From Gaetbulibacter_A sp043876815 (GTDB lineage: Bacteria > Bacteroidota > Bacteroidia > Flavobacteriales > Flavobacteriaceae), in NCBI RefSeq assembly GCF_043876815.1, contig NZ_JBAWKA010000001.1, positions 372,001-436,000 on the forward strand: 64,000 bases of DNA. The letters run 5' to 3'. Positions 1-9,094 of this stretch are shown here, piece after piece. The translations under genes and the position numbers were made by a program. Position 1 is the stretch's first letter. Each line of letters begins with the position of its first letter. The notes under the pieces are model-generated. The model did not search any database, was not told the DNA's origin, and worked only from the letters and a program-made list of their open reading frames with translations.

Positions 1-1068
1 GTTCCTAGTATTAATAGAGGAAACGCGTCTCTAAAACCGGAACGAAAGAGAGAATTTGAATTGGGTACTGATCTGAGGTTTTTAAAAAACAGATTATCTC
101 TTGGTGTTACTTATTTCCAAAATGTTACCGAAGATGTTCTCTTGAATTTCCCGGTGGCCAACTCAACAGGTTATGCCAGTATTTACACCAATGGAGCTGA
201 GATAGAAAATAAAGGTCTAGAGATTGACCTGAGTTATAAAATTTTGAACACAAATAATTTCTCATGGTCTTTAAATGCCAATTTTACCTCTGTTAAGAAT
301 GAAGTTACTGATTTAGCAGGTGCTGAATCTGTAAACCTTGGAGGTTTAGCTGCGGTAAGTTCCAGAGCTGTTGAGGGCTACCCTTTGGGCGTGCTTTGGG
401 GTTCTAGAATATTACGTAATGATGACGGATCAATTGTTTATGATGAATTTGGTTTTCCCGAACAAGATCAGGTTGAAGGGGTTATTGGAGATCCCAATCC
501 AGACTGGCAAGGTGGACTTACGAGTACCTTTAAGTACAAGAATTTTAGGCTATCGGTATTATTCGAAACCTACCAAGGTGCTGATATTTTTGCCGGAACA
601 AAATCGGTAATGAGTGATTTAGGAACCTGGTATGGTACCGGTAACGAGGTTACGGCTACTAGAAATTACTTCGAAGCGAATGGAAATATTATTAATATCG
701 GAGAAACCTTCAGAGGAAATATAACTGATTTTGGAGCGGGTCCTGTGGCCTTAACTGAACCTTGGTATAATGGCGACGGAGGATTCTTTAGTGGTGGTAA
801 TGATGAGCTTTATATAGAAGATGGTTCATGGACACGGCTTAGAGAACTTAGATTGTCTTATTTGTGGGCTTCCGATTGGTTGAAAAACACCACAAGCCTG
901 AAATCCGTAGAGTTTACAGCAACGGGAAGAAATTTATTCTTATGGACCAAATTCAAGGGTAACGACCCCGATACGAACCTTTCCGGAGTGAGTCCGGCAC
1001 GAGGGATTGATTACTTCAACAACCCTGGAACAAAATCGTTCTTGTTCAGTATAGCTTTAAATTTATAA
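1..1068 (+). CDS. SusC/RagA-family TonB-dependent transporter, C-terminal part
   Basis: The reading frame is open from base 1, so this is the 3' end of a longer gene; about 355 residues are visible. They have the alternating strands of a TonB-dependent outer-membrane barrel: a LKPER(K)REFELG-type segment before a barrel strand, FLKNRLSLGVTYFQN, GLEIDLSYKIL, and a C-terminal run that closes with LFSIALNL, the usual hydrophobic last strand. SusC proteins import oligomers through the outer membrane with a SusD lid. The SusD-like gene follows at once, which supports the pairing. The plug domain and signal peptide lie outside the window. The substrate cannot be read from this part. Family assignment is secure, substrate unknown. 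Confidence 0.93.
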   Translation, partial: VPSINRGNASLKPERKREFELGTDLRFLKNRLSLGVTYFQNVTEDVLLNFPVANSTGYASIYTNGAEIENKGLEIDLSYKILNTNNFSWSLNANFTSVKNEVTDLAGAESVNLGGLAAVSSRAVEGYPLGVLWGSRILRNDDGSIVYDEFGFPEQDQVEGVIGDPNPDWQGGLTSTFKYKNFRLSVLFETYQGADIFAGTKSVMSDLGTWYGTGNEVTATRNYFEANGNIINIGETFRGNITDFGAGPVALTEPWYNGDGGFFSGGNDELYIEDGSWTRLRELRLSYLWASDWLKNTTSLKSVEFTATGRNLFLWTKFKGNDPDTNLSGVSPARGIDYFNNPGTKSFLFSIALNL

Positions 1069-1171
1069 TCAAGAAAACATGACTATTATGAGATCGTCAA
1101 AATATACTTCTGTCGCAAAAACAAATGAAGATCAGGCGACTAAACATAAATCATATCATAATCTTTTTAAT

Positions 1172-2575
1172 ATGAAACGATATATATTATTGGTCATTAT
1201 GGCCATATTCCTTCAATCCTGTAGTGATTTGGTTGGTGGAATTAATACAGACCCGAACAACCTAACAAAAAGCTCTTATCCGTTAATATTAACGGGTGCT
1301 GAGGTCGGTAATATCTTATTTCAATCGGGTGAAAACGCGCGTCGGGCTGCTATTTTTGCAGGCCAATATACAGGTATAGATCGCCAGCATTTAGGCTTTA
1401 GTCAATATTCTGTGACTACTAGTGATTTTAATGCCCTTTGGAATGATGGTTACATTGATGCCTTGCGAAACGCCAAAGTTACTGAAGACGCTGCAATTAA
1501 TGATAATGCAGGTCCGGTAACTATAGGGATTTCTCAGGTATTACAGGCTCAGGCCTTTGGTACTTTGGCATCCCTTTATGGTGACATTCCTTATGATCAG
1601 GCCGTAGATGTGGCTTTTCAGGATCCGATGTACGAAGAACAACGAAGTGTCTATGCGAAAGTTCAATCTTTATTAGATCGGGCTATTTCCAATTTACAAC
1701 AAGGTAGTGGCCGTCCTGCCACAGGATCTGACGTTTATTTTGATGGTAATCCACAGGCGTGGGTAGAATGTGCTTACACACTAAAAGCGCGGTTCTATAT
1801 GCATGTAAAAGATTATGGAAAGGCCTATATCGCTGCTCAAAATGGTATAAGTTCTATAGATCGAGCCATGTACGGACCTCACGGGACCGCAGCCGAAGAT
1901 CGTAATTTGAACTATCAGTTTTTTGCAGTTGAAGTACGTCAGAACGATTTAATTGTGTCTGATTTTATGGCTGGAATGATGGACCCGGGGAGTCCGAACT
2001 ACCGCGGTAATGCCAAAACGAACGAAACCGCTCGAAATAATTTTTATTTCAATACCAACAGTGTAGGCGTTCAGCCAAACACAAACGATGGTCTTGCAGC
2101 ACCTGATGCGCCGTCGTCATTAATTACATACGAAGAGAACCTTTTGATTTTAGCCGAAGCAGGATTCCGTGTTAATGGATTTAGTAGTGGTTTGAGTCAT
2201 CTTAATGATTTTAGAGCATTCATGTCCACAGGTGGTTATTTAAGAAATATCGATGCGGCCAATGTGCTTTATGAAGCTTATAACAGCGCAGATTTTGATA
2301 CCGGAGGTATAGAGAATCCTGATGGAATTAACCCGGATGATGCCTTATTACGAGAAATTTTACAAGAGCGTTATGTGACTTTATTTGGTCAGGTGGAGGT
2401 ATTCAATGATACTCGAAGAACTGAAAATGAGACGGTTGTGAGGGTTCCAATTACACCGAATACCGGTAGTGAATTACCACAACGTTTCATTTATCCACAA
2501 AGTGAAATAGATAGAAATAGCAATACGCCCAATCCGATCCCGAACTTTTTTGATAAAACACCAGTAAATCAGTAG
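1172..2575 (+). CDS. SusD/RagB-family substrate-binding lipoprotein
   Basis: About 467 residues from the preferred start at 1172. The frame is open from an ATG at 1079, but only the ATG at 1172 puts a normal SPII signal at the N-terminus (MKRYILLVIMAIFLQSC, lipobox Cys 17). The mature protein has features of the SusD-like group that associates with SusC: DPNN after the lipid anchor, the helical LQAQAFGTLASLYGDIPYDQA repeat region, and a late segment with ERYVTLFGQVEVFNDTRRT. It acts on the cell surface as the lid of the transporter encoded just upstream. The rest of the operon (esterase-like proteins and a DASS symporter) suggests the ligand is not a simple neutral glycan; that is inference. 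Confidence 0.9.
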   Translation: MKRYILLVIMAIFLQSCSDLVGGINTDPNNLTKSSYPLILTGAEVGNILFQSGENARRAAIFAGQYTGIDRQHLGFSQYSVTTSDFNALWNDGYIDALRNAKVTEDAAINDNAGPVTIGISQVLQAQAFGTLASLYGDIPYDQAVDVAFQDPMYEEQRSVYAKVQSLLDRAISNLQQGSGRPATGSDVYFDGNPQAWVECAYTLKARFYMHVKDYGKAYIAAQNGISSIDRAMYGPHGTAAEDRNLNYQFFAVEVRQNDLIVSDFMAGMMDPGSPNYRGNAKTNETARNNFYFNTNSVGVQPNTNDGLAAPDAPSSLITYEENLLILAEAGFRVNGFSSGLSHLNDFRAFMSTGGYLRNIDAANVLYEAYNSADFDTGGIENPDGINPDDALLREILQERYVTLFGQVEVFNDTRRTENETVVRVPITPNTGSELPQRFIYPQSEIDRNSNTPNPIPNFFDKTPVNQ

Positions 2576-2585
2576 GAGAAAACAA

Positions 2586-3365
2586 ATGAGCATACTTATG
2601 AAATTTTTTAAAACAGGATTTTTACTTTTCCTTCTTTCGACTTGCTTATCGTCATTTCAGGCGCGAGCACAGGAAGCAAAGGAACCCCTAAAAATATTGT
2701 TTGTAGGCAATAGTTTCACCTTTTTTTGGAATATGCCTCAATTGGTGCAGGCCATGGGTGAAGACCAAAAGGTGCCGTTGGTGGTACGACAATCTACGGC
2801 CAGTGGGAGCAATTTAAAACACCATTGGAAAGGTCAGAAAGACACGAACACCAAAGCGCTTATCAAAGAAGGCCAGTGGGATTATGTGATCCTTGGAGAC
2901 CATAGTCTAAGTACCATTGATGCGCCGGAAAGATTTGAGACCTATAGTAAAAAGTTTTCAGAGCTTATTAGATCTGTCGGGGCTGAACCTATATTCTATT
3001 TGACTTGGGCCTATAAATCTAATCCTTTAATGCAATCTAAAATAACTGAGGGATACCTTGATTTGGGAGAGAAACTGAAAGCAAAAGTGATTCCTGTGGG
3101 ACCAATTTTTATGAAGGCACGCCAACTGCGTCCGGATATTGATCTCTATTTTGATGATAAACATCCGTCTTCAGACGGTTCTTATTTGATTGGTTTAATA
3201 ATTTATAAAGCCTTAACAGGGCAATCCGTATCTGAAATTCCACACCGGGTTACGACTACAGATAAAGATGGTGAAAAAATATATATGTCATTCGTGTTAC
3301 CGAAACGGGCCGAATTTTTCAGACAATTAGTAGAAGAAACAGATTTTGAACAATTAACGAAGTAA
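2586..3365 (+). CDS. secreted SGNH/GDSL-type hydrolase (DUF4886-like)
   Basis: A 259-residue protein with an N-terminal signal peptide ending near ARA-QEA. A second ATG at 2598 would give an equally good signal. The SGNH layout is visible: block I is LFVGNSFTFF with Ser43 as candidate nucleophile, a Gly-containing block is around TASGSN, and the C-terminal YFDDKHPS segment supplies the Asp/His pair (Asp190 or 191, His193). Such enzymes are esterases or acetyl-esterases; this subgroup often sits in polysaccharide loci. It lies 10 bases after the SusD gene and 4 bases before the symporter gene, so it is surely co-transcribed. A periplasmic or surface deacylation role is inferred; the exact substrate is unknown. 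Confidence 0.75.
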   Translation: MSILMKFFKTGFLLFLLSTCLSSFQARAQEAKEPLKILFVGNSFTFFWNMPQLVQAMGEDQKVPLVVRQSTASGSNLKHHWKGQKDTNTKALIKEGQWDYVILGDHSLSTIDAPERFETYSKKFSELIRSVGAEPIFYLTWAYKSNPLMQSKITEGYLDLGEKLKAKVIPVGPIFMKARQLRPDIDLYFDDKHPSSDGSYLIGLIIYKALTGQSVSEIPHRVTTTDKDGEKIYMSFVLPKRAEFFRQLVEETDFEQLTK

Positions 3366-3369
3366 GCAG

Positions 3370-4848
3370 ATGATTTCAGTTAGAAGAACGATTTTCTTAA
3401 TTTCAGGACCTTTACTGTTTCTAATTCTACAAGGACTGGAGCCACCCGAAGGAATGCCCGATAGTGCTTTTGAATTGCTGGGTATAACCTTATGGATGGC
3501 CTTGTGGTGGGTCACAGAATCTGTTCCCATTGCAGTCACGGCATTATTACCTATTGTATTATTCCCAATGACAGGTGCTGTTGATTTAGAGACTACCACA
3601 GCATCTTACGGACACAAATATATCTTCCTTTATTTGGGAGGATTCATGTTGGCCATAGCGATCGAAAAGTGGAATTTACACAAACGAATCGCCCTTCATA
3701 TTATAAAATTCATAGGGACAAATGTATCTCGAATTATACTTGGGTTTATGGTAGCGACCGCTTTTTTATCCATGTGGATATCGAATACAGCTACTTCTGT
3801 AATGATGTTGCCCATTGGAATGTCGATAGTAAAACAACTACAAGATAATCCTGAAACGGAAGAAAATGAAAATCTTCTATTTGGTAAGGTGCTCATGCTT
3901 AGTATTGCTTACAGTGCCTCAATAGGAGGTATAGCAACACTAATTGGTACTCCTCCAAATCTTGTTCTAGCTGGATATGTCGAGGAAGTTTATGGGATAG
4001 AAATCACCTTTTTACAATGGTTGAAATTTGGTTTGCCTATCGCTATTCCGCTTTTAATCTTAGCTTGGATTTACCTGACCAAATTTGCTTTTAACTTTAA
4101 ACAAAAAGAATTCCCCGGAGGGAAGGAAGAGATTAATCGTTTATTGGCCAGTATTGGTCCGATGAAGCGAGAGGAAAAAATGGTTAGTGTTATTTTTGTT
4201 GTAACAGCCATTTGTTGGATAAGCAGATCCTTTGTTTTACAACAATTTTTCCCGGCTATTGATGATACCATTATAGCCATGGCAGCCGGCGTAGCTTTGT
4301 TTATGGTACCAACTAAAGATTACAAGAACCGTATCATTACCTGGGAGGATTGTGTGAATTTACCTTGGGGTATCATTCTGTTGTTTGGTGGCGGTATGGC
4401 CTTGGCGGCAGGATTCCAAATTACCGGTTTAGCCGAATGGATGGGAGCGCAAATGGGCTTGTTACAAAGCTTATCATTAATAACCCTCGTACTCGTAATC
4501 ATTGCTTCCGTAAATTTATTTACGGAGTTCACATCGAATTTGGCGACCACCGCAATGCTTTTACCCATTTTGGCACCTATAGCCATTTCTTTAGAAGTAA
4601 ACCCTTATATTCTTATGGTTGCCTGTACCATTGCAGCTTCGTGTGCCTTTATGATGCCGGTAGCTACCCCTCCAAACGCGGTGGTTTTTGGCTCAGGATA
4701 TCTAAGAATTCCCGATATGATAAAAAGTGGTATCTGGATGAATATAATTTCCATTCTATTTTTAACCGTAATGGTATATTACCTATTACCTGTGATTTGG
4801 GATTTTGATGCAAATAATTTTGCAACATTTCTAGAGCTTAAAAAATAA
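3370..4848 (+). CDS. DASS/SLC13-family Na+-coupled anion symporter
   Basis: A 492-residue inner-membrane protein of usual family length with many hydrophobic segments. It carries the two pseudo-repeated DASS signatures: SNTATSVMMLPI with GGIATLIGTPPNLV in the first half, and TSNLATTAMLLPI with MMPVATPPNAVVFGSG in the second. The first half has the classic Ser-Asn-Thr substrate/Na+ motif; the second has Ser-Asn-Leu at that place, a small departure. Family members carry dicarboxylates, tricarboxylates or sulfate. Its place in a SusCD operon with two esterase-like hydrolases suggests that the breakdown product taken into the cytoplasm is an organic acid or other anion. Family sure, substrate inferred. 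Confidence 0.9.
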   Translation: MISVRRTIFLISGPLLFLILQGLEPPEGMPDSAFELLGITLWMALWWVTESVPIAVTALLPIVLFPMTGAVDLETTTASYGHKYIFLYLGGFMLAIAIEKWNLHKRIALHIIKFIGTNVSRIILGFMVATAFLSMWISNTATSVMMLPIGMSIVKQLQDNPETEENENLLFGKVLMLSIAYSASIGGIATLIGTPPNLVLAGYVEEVYGIEITFLQWLKFGLPIAIPLLILAWIYLTKFAFNFKQKEFPGGKEEINRLLASIGPMKREEKMVSVIFVVTAICWISRSFVLQQFFPAIDDTIIAMAAGVALFMVPTKDYKNRIITWEDCVNLPWGIILLFGGGMALAAGFQITGLAEWMGAQMGLLQSLSLITLVLVIIASVNLFTEFTSNLATTAMLLPILAPIAISLEVNPYILMVACTIAASCAFMMPVATPPNAVVFGSGYLRIPDMIKSGIWMNIISILFLTVMVYYLLPVIWDFDANNFATFLELKK

Positions 4849-4890
4849 AACTAAACTAAAAAACTAATAAAAGTAAAAACGAAACATATC

Positions 4891-6669
4891 ATGAAAAACT
4901 TTAAGAAAATAGCCTTTTACTCTGTGATGGCAATGAGTATTTTAATGGCAACCATATTCGTAGCTTGCGGTAAAGATGATGATGTTATTATACAAGATAA
5001 TACCTTGACCGCCATGCAAAAAACCATCAATGGTTCGAAATTTGAAAGTGGTGCTAATAATGTTAGTGTTTTTGCAAGCATTACCATTATATTTTCGCAC
5101 ACATTAAATACGGAACAATTTTTATCGGCATTGTCATTTAGTTCGAGCGCAGGTTCGGTAGATTATAATCTAGAATTTTCCAATACAAATTCTACCATAA
5201 CGATAACACCAATAACACGTTTTGCTTATGAAACAAACTACATGTTGGAAGTGCCTGTCGGTGATTATGGGGTTAAGGGAGAATCTTTGGAAGCTCCATT
5301 GTCCTTGAATTTTACCACGGCGGCTTATGTACCTCCAGTTTTGAGTTTATCTAGTGATATGTTAGAGTTAGATGAAGATAATGTTACTGCAACTATAACA
5401 GCCGAATTAGATAAGGTTTCAGAAGATCCAATTACCGCAACTATTGTATTTGGTGGAATGGCAACTGAGGGTGAGGATTATACCGTTACGGGAGATGTTA
5501 ATATTAATATTCCTGCCGGTAGTACTTCTGCATCTATCACATTAACGACTGCTTTGGATAGTGATAATAGCGAAGGACCAGAGACCATTATTCTTTCTCT
5601 TGCGGATATTGTAAATGGTATAAGTGGTGAAGATCTTACGATTCTGATCAACGATCAATTACCACCCTTGTCTTTAAAAGGGGTAACAGCACTTACCTGG
5701 GATGGGTCTGGGACTAATGACGGTAAAGCTATCCACGTTGTTGCCAATCAGGATATTCCGGATTTAAGTATTTACGGATTAGGAATTGCTAATAACGGTG
5801 GCGGAACAGATGGTTTGGAGTATAATTTCCCAGCACAGTCGGTGTCTGCAGGAGATGATATTTTGGTAGCCAGAGAACCGGCATTGATCTCAGCATATTT
5901 TGGAGATTGTGCCAGCGAATTTGAATATATTTTACAATCGAATACGTCCGTGAGTCAGAATGGCGATGATGCTATCGAACTCTATAAAGGAACCAGTGTT
6001 ATAGAAACCTATGGGGACGCCAATGTTGATGGTACAGGAATGGCATGGGAATACACAGGGTCCTGGGCTTACAAATTTGATGGTTTTTGGACTTACGGTG
6101 GTGTAGGGTGTTCCGTTGGAACCACAACGACTCAGAGCTCTAGCTGTCCATATCCTATTTGCTCAAATGCCCTGTCCTTAAAAGGAGCTTTAGCGTTACT
6201 TTGGGATGGTTCAGGAACTAATGGTGGTAAAGCTGTGCACTTGAAAGTACAAAAGGATATACCAGACTTAAGTGTTTATGGTCTAGGCGTTGCTAATAAT
6301 GGTGGCGGTACAGATGGTGTTGAATTTACTTTGCCCGCAATTTCAGTGTCAGAAGGAGACGATATCTTAATTGCGCGTGAACCAGCTACAATTTCGAGCT
6401 ATTTCGGTGCTTGTATAAATAGTTTTGAACACGTTATTGAGTCTGGTGCCATGAACCAAAATGGTGATGATGCCATAGAATTATTCGAAGGTACCACCGT
6501 AATTGAAACCTATGGCGATGCTAATGTAGATGGAACAGGACAAGCTTGGGAATATTCTGGTTCCTGGGCCTATAAGCTGGATGGAAACTGGGTTACCGGT
6601 GGTGTAGATTGTGCCGCTGGCTCAACGAGCACACAAAGTTCTCCTTGCGTTTATCCTGCATGTAATTAA
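4891..6669 (+). CDS. lipoprotein with Ig-like, Calx-beta-like and two lamin-tail-like modules
   Basis: A 592-residue protein with an SPII signal (lipobox FVAC, Cys26). Reading outward: an SbsA-type Ig-like domain (about 40-145), a Calx-beta-like domain (about 150-255, with the EDYTVTGDVNI and NSEGPETIILSL style), then two tandem copies of a module of about 165 residues. Each copy starts LSLKG and contains GLGxANNGGGTDG, NGDDAIEL, ETYGDANVDGTG and WEYxGSWAY, ending in a Cys-rich tail. The modules look like lamin-tail-like domains common in exported flavobacterial proteins. I see no catalytic signature, so a surface binding or scaffold role is the best guess. It lies between the symporter and the alpha/beta hydrolase on the same strand. 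Confidence 0.75.
   Translation: MKNFKKIAFYSVMAMSILMATIFVACGKDDDVIIQDNTLTAMQKTINGSKFESGANNVSVFASITIIFSHTLNTEQFLSALSFSSSAGSVDYNLEFSNTNSTITITPITRFAYETNYMLEVPVGDYGVKGESLEAPLSLNFTTAAYVPPVLSLSSDMLELDEDNVTATITAELDKVSEDPITATIVFGGMATEGEDYTVTGDVNINIPAGSTSASITLTTALDSDNSEGPETIILSLADIVNGISGEDLTILINDQLPPLSLKGVTALTWDGSGTNDGKAIHVVANQDIPDLSIYGLGIANNGGGTDGLEYNFPAQSVSAGDDILVAREPALISAYFGDCASEFEYILQSNTSVSQNGDDAIELYKGTSVIETYGDANVDGTGMAWEYTGSWAYKFDGFWTYGGVGCSVGTTTTQSSSCPYPICSNALSLKGALALLWDGSGTNGGKAVHLKVQKDIPDLSVYGLGVANNGGGTDGVEFTLPAISVSEGDDILIAREPATISSYFGACINSFEHVIESGAMNQNGDDAIELFEGTTVIETYGDANVDGTGQAWEYSGSWAYKLDGNWVTGGVDCAAGSTSTQSSPCVYPACN
5668..6159 (+). repeat. tandem module copy 1 (lamin-tail-like)
   Basis: First copy of a repeated coding module. 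It starts at the LSLKG codons and is repeated 504 bases (168 codons) further on. Shared landmarks are WDGSGTN, NNGGGTDG, NGDDAIEL and ETYGDANVDGTG. Confidence 0.85.
6172..6666 (+). repeat. tandem module copy 2 (lamin-tail-like)
   Basis: Second copy of the module, with the same landmarks as copy 1 in the same order. The differences are scattered substitutions and a small length change before NGDDAIEL, so it is an old internal duplication rather than a recent exact one. Confidence 0.85.
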
Positions 6670-6715
6670 TAGATATAAATTTTAGATTAAATAAAAAGAA
6701 GGAAAGGTAGACTTA

Positions 6716-8098
6716 ATGACAGGAATGATAAACACTCAAAGTAAGAGCAATGTATTAATAGCGATTCTAATCCTAATATTATTAGGGTCTTGTGGAAAAA
6801 ATGGTGATCCGGCTGAAATATTGGCTATTTCAGTCCTATCGGTTACAGCCAATGGATCACCTCTTCAAGACGGTGCAACGAATATTCCAATAGACGCGAC
6901 CATCGAAATAACTTTTTCTTCAGAAATTATACCTTCAAAGTTTGAAAGTTTAACAAGAATTTCTCAGGGAGGTACTCCGGTGTCCTATTCGGTAACCTAT
7001 ACTAATGCCGCCTCCAAAGCGATTGTTGCGCCGAATCTATTAGAATCCGATACACCTTACGAGTTATCGATATCGGCTGGTGAATTAGGCGCAAATGGCG
7101 CTGTTTATAATAGTGGGTTGACGTTAGGATTCGTTACTGCTTTAGGAAAAACACCTTGTTTAACCGGTTCAGCATCTTGTGTTCAAACCATGGATATCAC
7201 TGCAGGTTCCGGAGCTACATTTCAATTTGACATGTACAGTAATTATGATTTTATTGACGATTCAGAATTTAACTTTGAAAATATCGAACGGCTCATTGTT
7301 GTTGTTCATGGTGCTAATCGAAATGCCGATGATTATTTTACCTATTTGTCAACGGCATTACAAAGCGCAGGTCTGGAAGAAAGTACCTTGCTGATAGCCC
7401 CGAACTTTAAGGAAAATAGTGTAGCAACCAATAATGATTTATTTTGGGATGCTCGCTGGCGTGAGGGTGCAGATTCAGGAAACACCAATAGCGCGGTAAG
7501 TTCTTTTACCGTAATAGATAAACTTATAGAATCCGTTAAGGCATCCGGTCAATTCTCAAACCTATCAAAGGTATTTGTAACGGGACATTCCTCTGGAGGT
7601 GCATTTACACAACACTATGCTTTAGCCAATACCTCTGAAAATACATACACCGACCTCTCTTTTGAATATATTGTGGCGAATAATCAATATTTTTATTATC
7701 CTGATGGTTTGCGTTACAATGAAAGCACCCAGCAATTTGAAACACCAACAGATTGCTCAGGATATACGTATTGGCCTTATGGTTTTGATTTTGCTGTCCC
7801 TTATCTTGACGGCATGGCACAATCTGCGATCACAGAGCAACAGGTTACCAGAAATACAACGTATTTAATTGGAAGCAACGATACCTCTACCACAGGAACT
7901 TTGAATACTACAGATTGTCAGGCCACATTATTAGGGTCGAACAGAGTGAAGCGCGGAGAGCATATGTTATTATACATGCAAACGTATCATGCCAACACGA
8001 ATAACCATAGTAAAATAATAGTCAATAATGTAGGGCATGACGGCCAGGCAATGTATCAATCTCTGGAGTTTAAACAGTTTTTAGAAGACCACAAATAA
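6716..8098 (+). CDS. alpha/beta-hydrolase lipoprotein with N-terminal Ig-like domain
   Basis: A 460-residue protein with an SPII signal (lipobox LGSC, Cys26); an ATG at 6725 is a possible alternative start. Residues about 38-140 form an SbsA-like Ig domain similar in style to that of the upstream lipoprotein. The rest is an alpha/beta hydrolase: RLIVVVHGANRN looks like the oxyanion-region strand, VTGHSSGGAF is the nucleophile elbow with Ser292, and VGHDGQAMY near the end gives the candidate His. Such secreted enzymes are esterases, lipases or depolymerases. As last gene of the SusCD operon it probably makes or trims the imported substrate. Enzyme class is well supported, substrate not. Confidence 0.8.
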   Translation: MTGMINTQSKSNVLIAILILILLGSCGKNGDPAEILAISVLSVTANGSPLQDGATNIPIDATIEITFSSEIIPSKFESLTRISQGGTPVSYSVTYTNAASKAIVAPNLLESDTPYELSISAGELGANGAVYNSGLTLGFVTALGKTPCLTGSASCVQTMDITAGSGATFQFDMYSNYDFIDDSEFNFENIERLIVVVHGANRNADDYFTYLSTALQSAGLEESTLLIAPNFKENSVATNNDLFWDARWREGADSGNTNSAVSSFTVIDKLIESVKASGQFSNLSKVFVTGHSSGGAFTQHYALANTSENTYTDLSFEYIVANNQYFYYPDGLRYNESTQQFETPTDCSGYTYWPYGFDFAVPYLDGMAQSAITEQQVTRNTTYLIGSNDTSTTGTLNTTDCQATLLGSNRVKRGEHMLLYMQTYHANTNNHSKIIVNNVGHDGQAMYQSLEFKQFLEDHK

Positions 8099-8245
8099 GC
8101 AAAAGGGATTAGGTATCTTCTACAAAATAGAAGTTATTATCATTGGAATTGTAAAACGTAATTAATATCACATTTTACCTTTTAAAGGTGTCTCACCTGT
8201 TTATGAATGGATCGGGTTTTATCCAGGCAAAAAATATAAGCGTAC

Positions 8246-8635
8246 CTATTTATTTTTTGGTCCCTTAGCTTTAGCCTTGCTATTTCCTCTACCTTTATAT
8301 TTTAAAATATGCTGTGCATTATAGCGCTGTGGACTATCGGTATCCAATTCTAGTTCCACTTTAGGGGAGTTATTTAGATCAATACGTCCAAAAATACTGG
8401 GAAGATTTACACTAATTTGCCAGTTATCTCTATTTAAATAGATATACACACCCTTTTGAAGGTCGTAGTACATGTTATGATCCGGAAAATAGATTTGATG
8501 CACTTTAGCTCGATAGCCATGTGCCGGTGCCCAGGATGGCGGGCCTTGCTTTTTTTGAGCAACCGATTCCAGAGGAAGTAAAAATAAAAGCATCAGAAAT
8601 AAACTGAGAGTTGTAATGGTTTTTTGGAGTTTCAT
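8246..8635 (-). CDS. small secreted protein of unknown function
   Basis: A 129-residue protein with a clear signal peptide ending near SVAQ-KK. The mature part has a Trp/Tyr-rich core (PPSWAPAHGYRAKVHQIYF, then PDHNMYYDLQKGVYIYLNRDN) and a very basic tail full of Gly, Lys and Asn (KGRGNSKAKAKGPKNK). I recognise this kind of short secreted protein from flavobacterial genomes but know no function. It is convergent with the hydrolase operon, and no partner gene is obvious. The coding call rests on the signal peptide and plausible composition. Confidence 0.7.
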   Translation of the reverse strand: MKLQKTITTLSLFLMLLFLLPLESVAQKKQGPPSWAPAHGYRAKVHQIYFPDHNMYYDLQKGVYIYLNRDNWQISVNLPSIFGRIDLNNSPKVELELDTDSPQRYNAQHILKYKGRGNSKAKAKGPKNK

Positions 8636-8835
8636 AGATTTGGGGTTTTAATCGTTATTAACGGGGTCAAAATATAAACATTTCTTGGTATTTACGGAAA
8701 TTAGATGAATTTGGACGCCTTCAATTATTAAGTTAAAATTTCACTACAGCCCTAATTCTATTCTCATGTATTGCGGTGGATCATAGGAATTATGTAAATA
8801 TTAACTTTTCTAATATTTAAGTTCAAAAAGAAGCG

Positions 8836-9021
8836 ATGTTTAATTATCAATTTAGTCCAAAGTTTATTTTATGGGCTAAAATTTTTATTCTTTCTATTCA
8901 TTTTAGTGCAATTTCTCAGGAAGAAGACTTGGGTAAAATCGTTATTATAGGTACTATTTCTAATTTCAATATTAGGCCGATTCGTGGTGGTTTATATCTA
9001 TGTTGGATTTCTGATAAATAA
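8836..9021 (+). CDS. possible small exported peptide or gene fragment
   Basis: A 61-codon open frame with a hydrophobic N-terminal segment (FILWAKIFILSIHFSAISQ) that could be a signal peptide, then EEDLGKIVIIGTISN and an abrupt end. It could be a genuine small exported peptide or the start of a decayed larger gene. I see no homologous domain, and the stretch is AT-rich, so chance is possible. Confidence 0.25.
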   Translation: MFNYQFSPKFILWAKIFILSIHFSAISQEEDLGKIVIIGTISNFNIRPIRGGLYLCWISDK

Positions 9022-9094
9022 TGTAATAACCGATAAAAATGGGCAAATGATGTTATTGAAATTTTTCTCGGAGAAAGGTAAAAAAAAGGAGTTT

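Noticed and set aside
4350..4808. A 152-codon open frame inside the DASS symporter gene, other frame
   Set aside because: It overlaps a strongly supported membrane protein and its translation has no signal, domain or normal composition; it is a frame shadow.
8836..9021. A confident small gene after the secreted protein
   Set aside because: Only a weak signal-like segment supports it; no domain, no operon and no clear stop-start relation, so it is listed only at low confidence.
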